From assembly GCF_900104725.1 (NCBI RefSeq), contig NZ_LT629758.1, positions 8,580,001-8,644,000 of the forward strand: a DNA stretch of 64,000 nucleotides. The letters run 5' to 3'. Shown one piece after another: positions 32,956 to 43,450 of this stretch; the first letter of the stretch is position 1, and every line of letters starts with the position of its first letter. Under the pieces are notes generated by a model. It saw only the letters and a list, made by a program, of their open reading frames with translations, was not told the DNA's origin and ran no database searches. The translations under genes and the position numbers were made by a program. This DNA is from Actinoplanes derwentensis (GTDB lineage: Bacteria; Actinomycetota; Actinomycetes; Mycobacteriales; Micromonosporaceae).

Positions 32956-35900
32956 TCACGGGCGCGGCAGCGAGGCCTCGATCAGTGCGGCCTGCTCGGC
33001 GTCGTGCATCTTGGCCGAGCCGACCGCCGGAGCGGCCGCGGCCGGGCGGGAGATCCGCCGCAGGCGGACACCCTCCAGGTGCTCCAGCAGGTTGAGCGCC
33101 ACGAACGACCAGGCACCCTGGTTGGCCGGTTCCTCCTGGACCCAGGCGAAGTCCTCGGCGTTCGGGTACTGCGCCAGGATCGCCTTCAGCTCCTCGACGG
33201 GCTGCGGGTAGATCTGCTCCATCCGGATGATCGCGGTGTCGGTGATGCCGCGCTCGGCCCGGGCCTGGAACAGGTCGTAGTAGACCTTGCCGGAGCAGAG
33301 CAGCACCCGCTTCACCGAACCGGCGTCCAGCGGCTGGCCGTTGACCCCGGCGTCGCCGATCACCGGCTGGAACGCGCCCTGGGTGAAGTCGTTCACCTGG
33401 GACACCGCCAGCTTGTGGCGCAGCAGCGACTTCGGCGAGAAGACCACCAGCGGCTTGCGCTTGCTGGACAGGGCCTGACGGCGCAGCAGGTGGAAGTAGT
33501 TCGCCGGAGTGGTCGGGTTCGCCACCCGCATGTTGTCCTGCGCGCAGAGCTGCAGGAACCGCTCCGGGCGGCCCGACGAGTGGTCCGGCCCCTGGCCCTC
33601 CATACCGTGCGGGAGCAGCAGCACCAGCGACGACTGCTGGCCCCACTTCGCCTCGCCGGAGGAGATGAACTCGTCGACGACGGTCTGGGCGCCGTTGACG
33701 AAGTCGCCGAACTGGGCCTCCCAGAGGACCAGCGCGTCCGGGTTCTCCACCGAGTAGCCGTACTCGAAGCCCATCGCGGCGTACTCACTGAGCAGCGAGT
33801 CGTGCACGAAGAACCGGGCACTGCCGGTGGCCAGCGTGGAGACCGGCAGGAAGTCCTTGCCGGTCTTGGAGTCCACGATCGAGGCGTGCCGGGAGACGAA
33901 CGTGCCACGCCGTGAGTCCTGGCCGGCCAGCCGGACCGTGACACCCTGGGCGAGCAGCGAGCCGAAGGCGATCAGCTCACCGAAGCCCCAGTCGATGCCG
34001 CCGTCGGTGGACATCTTGGCCCGCCGGTCGAGCAGCTGCTGGACCCGCTTGTGCGGGGTGAAGCCCTCGGGCAGTTCGACGTGCGACTGGCCGACGGCCC
34101 GGACCACGCTCGGGTCGATCGCCGATTCGACCTCGGGCTCCGGCTCCTCGGCGATGATGTGCGGCCGGGGCGGGGCGCCGGTGGTGTGCCGGGTGGCCTT
34201 GAAGACCTCTTCGAGGCGGCCCTGGTAGTCGCGCAGCTGCTCCTCGGCCTCCTGCACGGTGATGTCACCGCGGCCGATCAGCTCCTCGGTGTAGAGCTTG
34301 CGCACGCTGCGCTTGGTGTCGATGATCTGGTACATCCGCGGGTTGGTCATCGACGGGTCGTCGCCCTCGTTGTGACCACGGCGGCGGTAGCAGATCATGT
34401 CGATCACGACGTCCTTGTTGAACGCCTGGCGGTACTCGAACGCGAGCCTCGCCACCCGTACGACCGCTTCGGGGTCGTCGCCGTTGACGTGGAAGATCGG
34501 CGCCTGGATCATCCGGGCGACGTCGGTGGAGTACATCGAGGACCGGCTGTACTCCGGGGCGGTGGTGAAGCCGACCTGGTTGTTCACGATCACGTGGATC
34601 GTGCCGCCGGTGCGGTAACCGCGCAGCTGCGACAGGTTCAGCGTCTCGGCGACCACACCCTGACCGGCGAACGCGGCGTCGCCGTGCACCAGCACCGGCA
34701 GCACCGTGTAACCGTGCAGGCCCAGGTCCAGTCGGTCCTGCTTGGCCCGGACGATGCCCTCCAGGACCGGGTCGACGGCCTCCAGGTGGGACGGGTTGGC
34801 GACGACGCTGACGGTGGTGGAGAACTCGCCGTCCGGCGTGGTGTATTTCCCGCTCTGGCCGAGGTGGTACTTGACGTCACCGGAGCCGTGGGCCGACTTC
34901 GGGTCCATCTGACCCTCGAACTCGTTGAAGATCTTCTCGTACGGCTTGCCGACGATGTTGGTGAGCACGTTCAGCCGGCCGCGGTGGGCCATGCCGATCA
35001 CCATCTCGTCCAGGCCCGCCTCGGCGGAGTCCTGCAGGACCGCGTCGAGCAGCGGGATCAGCGACTCGCCACCCTCCAGCGAGAACCGCTTCTGCCCGAC
35101 GAACTTGGTCTGCAGGAAGGTCTCGAAGGCCTCACCCGCGTTCAGCCGGTGCAGGATGTGCTTCTGCTCGTCGGCGTCCGGCTTGGTGTACTTGACCTCG
35201 ATGCGCTCCTGGACCCAGCGGCGCTCCTCGGGGTCCTGGATGTGCATGTACTCGATGCCGATGCGGCGGCAGTAGCTGTCCCGCAGCACACCGAGCACGT
35301 CGCGCAGCTTCATCTTCTGCTTGTTGCCGAAGCCGCCGACCGGGAAGGTCCGGTCCAGGTCCCACAGGGTCAGGCCGTGCTGGAGGACGTCCAGGTCGGG
35401 GTGCTTGCGGATGGTGAACTCGAGCGGGTCGGTGTCGGCCATCAGGTGACCGCGGACCCGGTACGCGTGGATCAGCTCGACGACCCGGGCGGCCTTGTCG
35501 ATCTGCCCCTCGGAGGTGCGGGCCACGTCACGGACCCAGCGGACCGGCTCGTACGGGATCCGCAGTGACGTGAAGATCTCGTCGTAGAAGCCGTGGTTGC
35601 CGAGCAGCAGCTCGTGCATCACCTTGAGGAACTCGCCGGACTGGGCGCCCTGGATGACCCGGTGGTCGTAGGTGCTGGTCAGTGTGGTGACCTTGCTCAC
35701 ACCGTGGTCGGCGAGGGTCTCGTCGCTCATCCCGGCGTAGGGAGCCGGGTACTCCATGGCACCGACGCCGATGATGGCGCTCTGCCCGTTCATCAGGCGC
35801 GGGATGGAGTGCACCGTGCCGATGCCGCCGGGGTTGGTCAGCGAGATCGTGGTCCCGGAGTAGTCGTCCATGGTCAGCTCGTTGCGGCGAGCGCGCCGGA

Positions 35901-36699
35901 CGATGTCCTCATACGCCTGCCAGAAGCCGCGGAAGTCGAGCGTCTCGCAGTTCTTGACCGACGGCACCACCAGCGTGCGGGACCCGTCCTTCTTGACCAG
36001 GTCGATCGCGATGCCGAGGTTGACGTGCTCCGGCTGCACCAGGGTGGGCTTGCCGTCGATCTCGGCGTAGGTGTTGTTCATCTCCGGGTGTGCGACGACC
36101 GCGCGCACCAGGGCCCAGCCGATCAGGTGAGTGAAGCTGACCTTGCCGCCCCGCCCCCGGGAGAGGTGGTTGTTGATGACGATGCGGTTGTCGACCATCA
36201 GTTTCGCCGGGACCGAGCGCACCGACGTGGCGGTCGGAACCTGGAGGGAGGCCTCCATGTTCTGCACGATCTTGCCGGCCACACCGCGCAGGACCACGGT
36301 CTTGGCACCGGCCGGGGCCTGGCCCGACGCCGCGGGCTTGGCGGCTGCGGGCTTGGCGGCCGCGGCCGGCGCCGGCGGTTTCGCGGCGGGCGGGGTCACC
36401 GGTTTCGGTGGGGCGACCGTCGCGGCGGCCGGTGCGTCCGTGCCCGCCTTGGCGGCGGTCGCGGTGGCGTTGGCCGCGGTGGCCTCGTCCGGGGTCGCGA
36501 TCGAGCCCTGCGCAGCCGCCGGTTTGTAATCGGCGAAGAAGTCGTGCCACGCGGGATCGACACTGGTCGGGTCGGCCAGGTAGCGCTGGTACATCTCATC
36601 GACGATCCACTCGTTGGGACCGAAGTCCGCGAGTGGATTGTCCTGCGAAGTCTGCTGCGTCGACACTGCCGCGTTCGCCTCTTTCACCGTTTTTGTCAT
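32956..36699 (-). CDS. kgd: multifunctional 2-oxoglutarate decarboxylase/dehydrogenase
   Basis: A 1247-residue actinobacterial enzyme fusing E2- and E1-type domains. An N-terminal segment ([20 protein letters not shown]) is followed by an Ala/Pro linker, an acyltransferase (E2) domain with its [12 protein letters not shown] catalytic region, and the thiamine-diphosphate E1 domain ([38 protein letters not shown]-like VNGDDPEAV, and [16 protein letters not shown]). It converts 2-oxoglutarate to succinyl-CoA or succinate semialdehyde in the TCA cycle and is controlled in relatives by the FHA protein GarA. The ATG at 36699 is chosen; GTG at 36666 is possible. Confidence 0.95.
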   Translation of the reverse strand: MTKTVKEANAAVSTQQTSQDNPLADFGPNEWIVDEMYQRYLADPTSVDPAWHDFFADYKPAAAQGSIATPDEATAANATATAAKAGTDAPAAATVAPPKPVTPPAAKPPAPAAAAKPAAAKPAASGQAPAGAKTVVLRGVAGKIVQNMEASLQVPTATSVRSVPAKLMVDNRIVINNHLSRGRGGKVSFTHLIGWALVRAVVAHPEMNNTYAEIDGKPTLVQPEHVNLGIAIDLVKKDGSRTLVVPSVKNCETLDFRGFWQAYEDIVRRARRNELTMDDYSGTTISLTNPGGIGTVHSIPRLMNGQSAIIGVGAMEYPAPYAGMSDETLADHGVSKVTTLTSTYDHRVIQGAQSGEFLKVMHELLLGNHGFYDEIFTSLRIPYEPVRWVRDVARTSEGQIDKAARVVELIHAYRVRGHLMADTDPLEFTIRKHPDLDVLQHGLTLWDLDRTFPVGGFGNKQKMKLRDVLGVLRDSYCRRIGIEYMHIQDPEERRWVQERIEVKYTKPDADEQKHILHRLNAGEAFETFLQTKFVGQKRFSLEGGESLIPLLDAVLQDSAEAGLDEMVIGMAHRGRLNVLTNIVGKPYEKIFNEFEGQMDPKSAHGSGDVKYHLGQSGKYTTPDGEFSTTVSVVANPSHLEAVDPVLEGIVRAKQDRLDLGLHGYTVLPVLVHGDAAFAGQGVVAETLNLSQLRGYRTGGTIHVIVNNQVGFTTAPEYSRSSMYSTDVARMIQAPIFHVNGDDPEAVVRVARLAFEYRQAFNKDVVIDMICYRRRGHNEGDDPSMTNPRMYQIIDTKRSVRKLYTEELIGRGDITVQEAEEQLRDYQGRLEEVFKATRHTTGAPPRPHIIAEEPEPEVESAIDPSVVRAVGQSHVELPEGFTPHKRVQQLLDRRAKMSTDGGIDWGFGELIAFGSLLAQGVTVRLAGQDSRRGTFVSRHASIVDSKTGKDFLPVSTLATGSARFFVHDSLLSEYAAMGFEYGYSVENPDALVLWEAQFGDFVNGAQTVVDEFISSGEAKWGQQSSLVLLLPHGMEGQGPDHSSGRPERFLQLCAQDNMRVANPTTPANYFHLLRRQALSSKRKPLVVFSPKSLLRHKLAVSQVNDFTQGAFQPVIGDAGVNGQPLDAGSVKRVLLCSGKVYYDLFQARAERGITDTAIIRMEQIYPQPVEELKAILAQYPNAEDFAWVQEEPANQGAWSFVALNLLEHLEGVRLRRISRPAAAAPAVGSAKMHDAEQAALIEASLPRP

Positions 36700-36856
36700 C
36701 ACGTGACCGCTTCGTCGCGCGGGACGGGTAGGATTCGGTGTCCAGGCTACGCCGTGCATGGGCGCTGTCGGAGCGGACGTCCCACGCCCCGTGGACAACG
36801 GGGGCCGAGGGGTCCACGAGTTGGCTGGCCGCGCCGCGAGGGTGAGAGATTACTAA

Positions 36857-37525
36857 CTAATCACTCACCGCGAGCCAGGTGGCCCGTGCCGTCGCGAGCC
36901 GGTGACCGTCCGGCCCGTACACGGTGGAGCCGACCACGGCCTTTCGGCCACTCGTCCCGGACAGTGCGCCGACCACCACGCACTCGGCGCCCGGCTCCGG
37001 CAGCGCGGTCACCTCGGCGGCGATCCGGCCGAGCACGAAGGCCCGCCCGGACGAGCCGATCGCCGACCAGCCACCCGGGCAGTCCAGCGCCGCCCACATC
37101 GTCTCCACCGAGACGTCGGCCGGGACCGTCCACGGAGCCGCGGTCCGGTCACCCGGCAGCGGCCCAGGGAAGATCCGCAGGCCGTCACCGGGCTCCCGCT
37201 GCGGGCCGCAGACGAAACACGTCGGGAAGGGGTGCCGGCTGAACCCGGGATAACCACGGGACGCGGCGACCGCCTCGGCGAACGGGACCGGTGGCACGTC
37301 CACGGCGGCCTCCGGGGCCTCGGTGACCTCGGCGACCAGGGTCTCGGCGGCGAAGACCGAGCCGTTCCGCCACTGCAGCGGGGTCTCCAGCGGAGGGGGC
37401 ACCCGCAGCGTCACCTGAACGGCCGGACCGCCGGTCCGGGCACCCGCTGCGAGAGCGAAGGCCCCCGCGCACCAACCGCCGTTACCGGTGCCGGGCGGGC
37501 CGTTGAAACGAGCCGGAATGCGCAT
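36857..37525 (-). CDS. hotdog-fold, thioesterase-like protein
   Basis: A 222-residue protein. It contains PTCFVCGPQREPGDGLRIFPGP, the CxxCG...GL pattern found in the linker of acyl-CoA thioesterase-like hotdog proteins, and a start IPARFNGPPGTGNGG resembling the N-terminal half of double-hotdog thioesterases. ASTV-type strands follow in the second half. Substrate is unknown; a role with acyl-CoA in lipid metabolism would fit the acyltransferase genes next door. Confidence 0.65.
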   Translation of the reverse strand: MRIPARFNGPPGTGNGGWCAGAFALAAGARTGGPAVQVTLRVPPPLETPLQWRNGSVFAAETLVAEVTEAPEAAVDVPPVPFAEAVAASRGYPGFSRHPFPTCFVCGPQREPGDGLRIFPGPLPGDRTAAPWTVPADVSVETMWAALDCPGGWSAIGSSGRAFVLGRIAAEVTALPEPGAECVVVGALSGTSGRKAVVGSTVYGPDGHRLATARATWLAVSD

Positions 37526-37618
37526 TCTCCGACCTTCGCACACGTCGTTCATCAATCGGTCACGCATCGCCACCTGTCGCGACACGCCATCGGCAGAAAT
37601 CAGCCTTACACAGATCAC

Positions 37619-38380
37619 ATGGCAGTTCTGATGACCGCCGCCGCACCCACCGGGACCAGCGGCTACACCCTGATCCTCGCCGACGACCCCAAGCTGGTCG
37701 AGGCTGCGCAGCGCCTGCGCCACGACGTCTTCGCCGGTGAACTCGGCGCCCGTCTCCCGGGCCCCGCCGAGGGAATCGACGCCGACGAGTTCGACGCCTT
37801 CTGCGACCACCTGATCGTTCGCGACGACGCGACCGGCGAAGTGGTCGGCACCTACCGGATGCTGCCGCCGCGCGCCGCCGATCTGGCCGGCCGCCGGTAC
37901 GCCGACGCGGAGTTCGACCTGAGCGCGCTGCGCCCACTGCGGGACCACCTGGTCGAGACCGGCCGCTCCTGCGTCCACCCGGACCACCGCTCCGGCGCCG
38001 TGGTCAACCTGATGTGGGCCGGCATCGCCCGGTACATGCACCTCAACAACCTGCGCTGGCTCGGTGGCTGCGCCTCGGTGCCGCTCGGCGACGGCGGGGC
38101 CCTCGCGGCCGGCGTGCGCGCCCGGGTCAACGGGAAGCACCTGTCCCCGCCCGCGCTGCGGGTCAAGCCGCGCAAGCCGTGGGTGCCCGCCGACGGCCTG
38201 GTGGCCGACCCGAAGGTGGCGGTGCCCGCACTGCTCAAGGGCTACCTGCGGCTGGGTAGCTGGGTGTGCGGCGAGCCGGCCTACGACGCCGACTTCGACT
38301 GCGCCGACTTCTACGTGCTGTTCTCGATGGATCGGCTGGACCCGCGGTACCGGCGGCATTTCCTGGGCGCGTCGCGATGA
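37619..38380 (+). CDS. GNAT N-acyltransferase, OlsB-like (ornithine N-acyltransferase candidate)
   Basis: A 253-residue protein of the group once called hemolysin-like. It begins YTLILADDPKLVEAAQRLRHDVF, then GTYRMLPP, ETGRSCVHPDHRSGAVVNLMWAGIARYM and a late GSWVCGEPAYDADFDCADFYVLF, all standard for OlsB-type acyl-ACP-dependent enzymes. Its stop overlaps the start of a PlsC/OlsA-like gene. In bacteria OlsB makes lyso-ornithine lipid from ornithine and a 3-hydroxyacyl-ACP. Confidence 0.82.
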   Translation: MAVLMTAAAPTGTSGYTLILADDPKLVEAAQRLRHDVFAGELGARLPGPAEGIDADEFDAFCDHLIVRDDATGEVVGTYRMLPPRAADLAGRRYADAEFDLSALRPLRDHLVETGRSCVHPDHRSGAVVNLMWAGIARYMHLNNLRWLGGCASVPLGDGGALAAGVRARVNGKHLSPPALRVKPRKPWVPADGLVADPKVAVPALLKGYLRLGSWVCGEPAYDADFDCADFYVLFSMDRLDPRYRRHFLGASR

Positions 38381-39165
38381 CCGGCGGACCGATCGGGCGG
38401 GGCACGCTGTGGCACCCCGCCTCGGAGTGCGACGACCGGTGCCGCCCGGAGAGCCACCGCGAGGTGTCCCCGGTTCGGGCGCTGCTGCGGGTGGTGGGCC
38501 TGGTGGGCGTACTGCTGGTGGGTCTGCCCCTGGCGGTGCTGCTGCGTGGCGCCGCGCCGCGGACCCTGGCCCGCGGCATCCTCGCGGCCCTCGGGATCCG
38601 GCTGCGGTGGCGCGGTGCCGTGCCGCGCCCCGGCAGCCTGCTGGTGGCGAACCACATCTCCTGGCTGGACGCGGTGGCGCTGGCCGCGGCGCTGCCGGTG
38701 CGGGTGGTGGCCAAGCACGACGTCCGGGACTGGCCCGGTATCGGGAGCGCGGCGGCCCGGATCGGGTCGATCTTCATCGACCGTTCCCGGCCGCGGTCCC
38801 TGCCGGAGACGGTGGTGGAGGTCGCCGGTTCGCTGCGGGCCGGGCGTTCGGTCGCGGTCTTTCCGGAGGGTACGACCTACTGCGGTCCGGAGAGCGGCCG
38901 GTTTCGTCCCGCTCTGTTCCAATCAGCGATCGACGCGAGCGCTCCGGTCGTCCCGATTTCGATCGGCTACGACTCGGCCGAGGCGTCCTTCCTCGCCGAG
39001 GAGACCCTCTGGGAGTCGGTCCGGCGGGTCGCCCGGGTCCGCGACCTGACCCTGACCCTGGCTGCGGCCCCCGCGCTGCGTCCCGACCCGGGCGCCGACC
39101 GCCGGGTGCTGGCCCGGGCCGCCCAGTCCAGCCTGGTGGGCGGGGGATATCACCTGGCCGCGTGA
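38377..39165 (+). CDS. PlsC-family acyltransferase, OlsA-like
   Basis: A 262-residue 1-acylglycerol-3-phosphate-type acyltransferase. A membrane helix (about residues 34-52) precedes the catalytic H-x4-D in NHISWLDAVAL and the substrate motif FPEGTTYCG. The ATG overlaps the upstream stop, so it probably completes the O-acylation of lyso-ornithine lipid or of a related amide. A role in phosphatidic acid synthesis is the alternative. Confidence 0.85.
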   Translation: MTGGPIGRGTLWHPASECDDRCRPESHREVSPVRALLRVVGLVGVLLVGLPLAVLLRGAAPRTLARGILAALGIRLRWRGAVPRPGSLLVANHISWLDAVALAAALPVRVVAKHDVRDWPGIGSAAARIGSIFIDRSRPRSLPETVVEVAGSLRAGRSVAVFPEGTTYCGPESGRFRPALFQSAIDASAPVVPISIGYDSAEASFLAEETLWESVRRVARVRDLTLTLAAAPALRPDPGADRRVLARAAQSSLVGGGYHLAA

Positions 39166-39232
39166 ACTACCGAGCAGGCTCACAGAAAATTTTCAGCGAG
39201 TGCGCAGGCAAGCCGCAGCGGCTGGGGAAAGA

Positions 39233-39955
39233 ATGGGCGACATGGTGACCCAGACCCAGCCCAAGCAGAGCGAGGCCAAGCTCCTCGTCGTCGAGGACGA
39301 CGCGAACATCCTCGAGCTGCTCTCCGCCAGCCTGCGTTTCGCCGGGTTCGAGGTGACCACCGCGACCAGCGGCAGCGCCGCCGTCAGTGCCGCCCGCAAC
39401 GCGACCCCCGACCTGGTCGTCCTCGACGTGATGCTGCCCGATCTGGACGGCTTCGAGGTGATCCGGCTGATGCGCGAGAGCGGGACGCGGACGCCGGTGG
39501 TCTTCCTGACCGCCCGCGACGGCACCGACGACAAGATCCGCGGCCTGACCCTGGGCGGCGACGACTACGTGACGAAACCGTTCAGCCTGGAGGAGCTCAC
39601 CGCCCGCATCCGGGCCGTGCTGCGCCGCACCAACGCCGGTGACGAGCAGCCGTCCCGGCTGGTCTTCGCCGATCTGGAGCTCGACGAGGAGACGCACGAG
39701 GTCTACCGGGCCGGCAGCCGGGTGCAGCTCTCGCCGACCGAGTTCAAGCTGCTGCGCTATCTGATGCTCAACGCCAACCGGGTCCTGTCCAAGGCGCAGA
39801 TCCTGGACCACGTGTGGAAGTACGACTTCCGCGGCGACGACAACATCGTCGAGTCCTACATCTCGTACCTGCGCCGCAAGGTCGACAACGTGCAGCCCCG
39901 GCTGATCCACACGCTCCGCGGTGTGGGTTACGTGCTGCGCAAGCCCGCCGTCTAG
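39233..39955 (+). CDS. OmpR-family response regulator (MprA/TrcR-like)
   Basis: A 240-residue regulator. The receiver domain has the acidic pocket VVEDD, the phosphorylated Asp in LVVLDVMLPD and the switch Lys in YVTKPFSLEEL; the winged helix has LSPTEFKLLRYLMLNANRVLSKAQILDHVW and YISYLRRKV. ATG at 39233 follows GGGGAAAG; ATG at 39242 is possible. The kinase gene follows after eight bases. Confidence 0.92.
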   Translation: MGDMVTQTQPKQSEAKLLVVEDDANILELLSASLRFAGFEVTTATSGSAAVSAARNATPDLVVLDVMLPDLDGFEVIRLMRESGTRTPVVFLTARDGTDDKIRGLTLGGDDYVTKPFSLEELTARIRAVLRRTNAGDEQPSRLVFADLELDEETHEVYRAGSRVQLSPTEFKLLRYLMLNANRVLSKAQILDHVWKYDFRGDDNIVESYISYLRRKVDNVQPRLIHTLRGVGYVLRKPAV

Positions 39956-39963
39956 GCCGGGGC

Positions 39964-41544
39964 ATGAGCATCGCCGAGCGGGTGCGCACAGCGCTTCCCC
40001 GCCAGCCCAACCTGCGCAAGATCTCGTTACGGACCAAACTGGTCGCCTCGGTGCTGGCGCTGGTCTTCGCGGCCCTCGCCCTGATCAGCGCGTCGAGCAC
40101 CTATGCGCTGAACCAGTTCATGCTCGACCGGATGGACGCGCAGCTCAAGTCGTTCGCCCAGGACGCGCTGCGGCTGAGCAACGAGCAGGCCCGTGTCAAG
40201 ATCTTCCTGCCACCGGACTACTACGTGGCCCGGACCGCGGTGTCCGGAGTCGGCACCCATTCGTACGACACCAAGGTCCTGACCCCGGACGAGCTTCCGG
40301 AGCTGGACATCGGTATCGACGAGATCAGCGCGCACATCCAGGACCCGTACACGGTCCGCTCCGAGGACGGGCACTACGTCTGGCGGATGGTGGTCGCCCG
40401 GCTGGACAACGGCGACGTGCTGTACGTCGCCCAGATGATGACCGGTGTCGACGCGGCGATCGCCCGGCTGATCTGGGTCGACTTCCTGGTCGGGGTGGGT
40501 GTGCTGATCGCGCTGGCCACGGTCGGTGCCGCCCTGGTGCGGCAGACCCTGGTACCGCTGGTGCAGATCGAACGCACCGCGGCCCGGATCGCGGCCGGCG
40601 ACCTCAGCCAGCGGGTGCCCGACCCGGAGGAGCAGGGCGAGCCCACCACCGAGCTGGGCCGGCTCTCCAGCGCGCTGAACGCGATGCTCGCCCAGATCGA
40701 GTCGGCCTTCATCGCCCGCGCGCTGTCCGAGCAGGCCGCGCGGGCCGCCGAGCAGGTCTCTCGGGACAACGCCGACGCGGCTCTGCGCTCCGAGGCGCGG
40801 GCCCTGGAGTCCGAGCAGAAGATGCGGCAGTTCGTCGCGGACGCCTCGCACGAACTGCGGACCCCGCTGACCACCATCCGCGGGTTCGCCGAGCTCTACC
40901 GGCAGGGTGCCGTCTCCGATCCGGAGCAGGTGGCCCGGCTGGTCCGCCGGATCGAGGACGAGGCCTCCCGGATGGGCCTGCTCGTCGAGGACCTGCTACT
41001 GCTGGCCCGGCTGGACCGGGAGCGGCCGCTCACCCTGGCCCCGGTCGAGTTGCCGGTGCTCGCGATGGACGCGGTGCAGGCGGCCCAGGCGACCGCGCCG
41101 GATCGGGCGGTGGAGCTGGAGATCCGCGACGAGCCGGAGCGTCTGGTGGCGTTCGGGGACGACGCCCGTCTCCGGCAGGTGATCGGCAACCTGGTCACCA
41201 ACGCCCTGGTGCACACCCCGCCGGAGGCCTCGGTGACGGTGCGGCTCTTCGCCGGGTCGGGGGACAGCGCTGTGGTCGAGGTATCGGACACCGGTCCTGG
41301 GCTGAGTCCGGAGCAGTCCGAGCGGGTCTTCGAGCGGTTCTATCGGGCCGACGAGGCGCGCACTCGCAAGACCGACCGGGAGGCCACCGGGACCGGTCTG
41401 GGGCTGGCGATCGTGGCGGCCATCGTGCGGGCGCACCAAGGTTCCGTGGAGGTTGTGTCCGAAACGGGCCGTGGAGCCACGTTCCGCGTGACTTTGCCGA
41501 CCATAAATCAGGATAAAAGCTTCACAGAAAACGTCCAGGGGTAA
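39964..41544 (+). CDS. membrane sensor histidine kinase (MprB/TrcS-like)
   Basis: A 526-residue kinase. Helix 1 is about residues 28-45 (LVASVLALVFAALALI), an external domain of about 110 residues follows, helix 2 is near residue 170 (FLVGVGVLIALATVGAAL), then HAMP. The phosphorylated His is in VADASHELRTPLTTIRGFAELY; the ATPase has NLVTNALVHTPP, DTGPGLS and TGLGLAIV. It senses an envelope signal and should phosphorylate the regulator just upstream. Confidence 0.93.
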   Translation: MSIAERVRTALPRQPNLRKISLRTKLVASVLALVFAALALISASSTYALNQFMLDRMDAQLKSFAQDALRLSNEQARVKIFLPPDYYVARTAVSGVGTHSYDTKVLTPDELPELDIGIDEISAHIQDPYTVRSEDGHYVWRMVVARLDNGDVLYVAQMMTGVDAAIARLIWVDFLVGVGVLIALATVGAALVRQTLVPLVQIERTAARIAAGDLSQRVPDPEEQGEPTTELGRLSSALNAMLAQIESAFIARALSEQAARAAEQVSRDNADAALRSEARALESEQKMRQFVADASHELRTPLTTIRGFAELYRQGAVSDPEQVARLVRRIEDEASRMGLLVEDLLLLARLDRERPLTLAPVELPVLAMDAVQAAQATAPDRAVELEIRDEPERLVAFGDDARLRQVIGNLVTNALVHTPPEASVTVRLFAGSGDSAVVEVSDTGPGLSPEQSERVFERFYRADEARTRKTDREATGTGLGLAIVAAIVRAHQGSVEVVSETGRGATFRVTLPTINQDKSFTENVQG

Positions 41545-41583
41545 CACAGTTCGGTACGAGTAGGACGGGGCAGAGTTAGCCGT

Positions 41584-43215
41584 ATGAACGACAACGAGAC
41601 CAACCCGCGGCCCGCGGACGCCGCCGCTGACAACAGCGCGGCGCGGGTCGAGTCTGAGCAGCCGACGATGGCGCAGCCGACGGTTGCCCCGCAGTCCGCT
41701 TCTCCCCAGTCCGCGGCACCCCCGGCGCCGCTGCCCCCGCAGCCGGCTCCCTGGGCGCAGCCCTCACCCTGGCAGCAGCCCCAACAGTCCCACCAGCCCG
41801 CAGCCACCCACCCGGTGTCGGCTCAGCCCGCCTCGGCGCAGCCGATGATCGGTCAGCCGGTCTCCGGCCCGGCCCTCAGCGGCCAGCCGTCCACCGCCCT
41901 GCCGGTCACCGCCCAGCCCGACGGTGGCCCCTACGGACCCCCGCAGTACGCCTACCAGGCCCCGCAGGGCTACGGGCAGCCCGGTTACGACTATGCGCAG
42001 CAGCAGCCCCAGTCGGCGTACCACGCCTGGCACGCCGCCGCGACGCAGTCCGCCGCCGGTGCCGGCGGCACCGTGCCGCCGTGGACCCCGGTCCCGGGCG
42101 CCGGTGACCAGCCCCCGTCCGGTCGCGGTCGCAAGATCCTCCTGGCCGGAGCGGCGGCCGTGCTGATCGCGCTGCTCTCGGGCGGGGTCGGTGCCGCCGC
42201 CGTGTTGGCTTTCGGATCCGACGGTTCCACCACCGGTGTGCAGACCGGCAACACCTCGGTCACCCGCGTGGTGGACCGCTCGTCGCTGGCCCAGATCGCC
42301 GCCGCGGTGCAGGACAGCGTCGTGTCGATCACCACCGGCTCGGGCGAGGGCTCCGGCGTGGTGCTCACCGCCGACGGTTACATCGTCACCAACAACCACG
42401 TGGTCTCGACCGCGCAGGGCTCCACCGTCACGGTGATCTTCGCCGACGGCACGAAGACGTCGGCCACCGTGGTCGGCACCGACGAGCGCACCGACCTCGC
42501 CGTCATCAAGGCCACCGGGGTCACCGACCTCAAGGCCGCCACCTTCGGCGACAGCTCGCAGAGCCAGGTCGGTGACACCGTGCTCGCGCTGGGCAGCCCG
42601 CTCGGCCTGGAGGGCTCGGTGACCGCCGGCATCATCAGCGCCAAGGACCGGACCATCCAGTCCAGCGGCGAGCAGGAGCAGGAGCAGCCGCAGAGCCCGT
42701 TCGGCAGCGGCGAGCAGCAGCAACAGCAGCAGTCGTCGAGCACCACGATGACCGGTCTGCTGCAGACCGACGCCCCGATCAACCCGGGCAACTCCGGCGG
42801 AGCGCTGGTCAACACCAACGGTGAGGTCGTCGGCATCAACTCGGCGATCGCCACCTCCGGATCGAGCACCGGCAACATCGGCCTCGGCTTCGCCATCCCG
42901 AGCAACAAGGCCAAGCAGGTGGCCGAGTCCCTGATGCAGGGTAAGAAGGTCAGCCACCCGGCTCTCGGCGTGAGCGTCGCCAACGCGGAGAACGGCGGCG
43001 CCCTGATCAGCAGCGTGACCGGGGACAGCGCGGCGGCCAAGGCCGAACTCCAGCAGGGCGACGTGGTCACCGAGGTCGACAGCAAGGCCATCGACGACTC
43101 GGACGACCTGGTCGCGGCGGTTCAGGCCGGCACCGTCGGCCAGCAGATGACGCTGACCTTCACCCGCAACGGGGAGAAGAAGTCGGTGACTGTCACTCTG
43201 CAAGAGGCCAAGTAA
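41584..43215 (+). CDS. HtrA/DegP-type membrane-anchored serine protease with PDZ domain (PepD-like)
   Basis: A 543-residue protein. Residues 1 to about 175 are a cytoplasmic Pro/Gln/Ala-rich segment; one helix (LLAGAAAVLIALLSGGVG) anchors it. The trypsin-like domain has His in TNNHVVS, Asp in RTDLAVIK and Ser in GNSGGALV; a Gln/Glu/Ser-rich insert (EQEQEQPQ..., QQQQQQSSS) lies just before the Ser loop; one PDZ domain ends the protein. The two-component genes before it and this protease reproduce the mprA-mprB-pepD order of mycobacteria, where the protease handles envelope stress. Confidence 0.92.
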   Translation: MNDNETNPRPADAAADNSAARVESEQPTMAQPTVAPQSASPQSAAPPAPLPPQPAPWAQPSPWQQPQQSHQPAATHPVSAQPASAQPMIGQPVSGPALSGQPSTALPVTAQPDGGPYGPPQYAYQAPQGYGQPGYDYAQQQPQSAYHAWHAAATQSAAGAGGTVPPWTPVPGAGDQPPSGRGRKILLAGAAAVLIALLSGGVGAAAVLAFGSDGSTTGVQTGNTSVTRVVDRSSLAQIAAAVQDSVVSITTGSGEGSGVVLTADGYIVTNNHVVSTAQGSTVTVIFADGTKTSATVVGTDERTDLAVIKATGVTDLKAATFGDSSQSQVGDTVLALGSPLGLEGSVTAGIISAKDRTIQSSGEQEQEQPQSPFGSGEQQQQQQSSSTTMTGLLQTDAPINPGNSGGALVNTNGEVVGINSAIATSGSSTGNIGLGFAIPSNKAKQVAESLMQGKKVSHPALGVSVANAENGGALISSVTGDSAAAKAELQQGDVVTEVDSKAIDDSDDLVAAVQAGTVGQQMTLTFTRNGEKKSVTVTLQEAK

Positions 43216-43235
43216 GCAGATTCGACTTCTCCCGC

Positions 43236-43279
43236 TACGGCGGGTGACGTGCCCGGGGGTGGGCACGTCACCCGCCGTA
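43236..43279 (+). terminator. strong terminator after the HtrA protease gene
   Basis: A perfect 19-base inverted repeat (TACGGCGGGTGACGTGCCC and complement) with a six-base loop, 20 bases after the stop. Confidence 0.85.
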
Positions 43280-43450
43280 TTCCCGTCTATGCCGGGATTC
43301 TGGACCTTTCACGAACAAGAGGACGCTTTTGCCGCTGGGGACTCGCGTTTGCACAGGGGAGCGCCTAATCTGCGTTCGCCACTGGCGCAACCCTCATCCG
43401 CCGGTGCGGACACGTGGTCCTCGCTACGGCGGAGTGAAAGGCCCCCTCAG

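Noticed and set aside
43289..43450. Use of the ATG at 43289 as start of the large protease.
   Set aside because: Third-position G/C bias is lost in this stretch and a TTG with AAAGG lies at 43451; kept only as an alternative.
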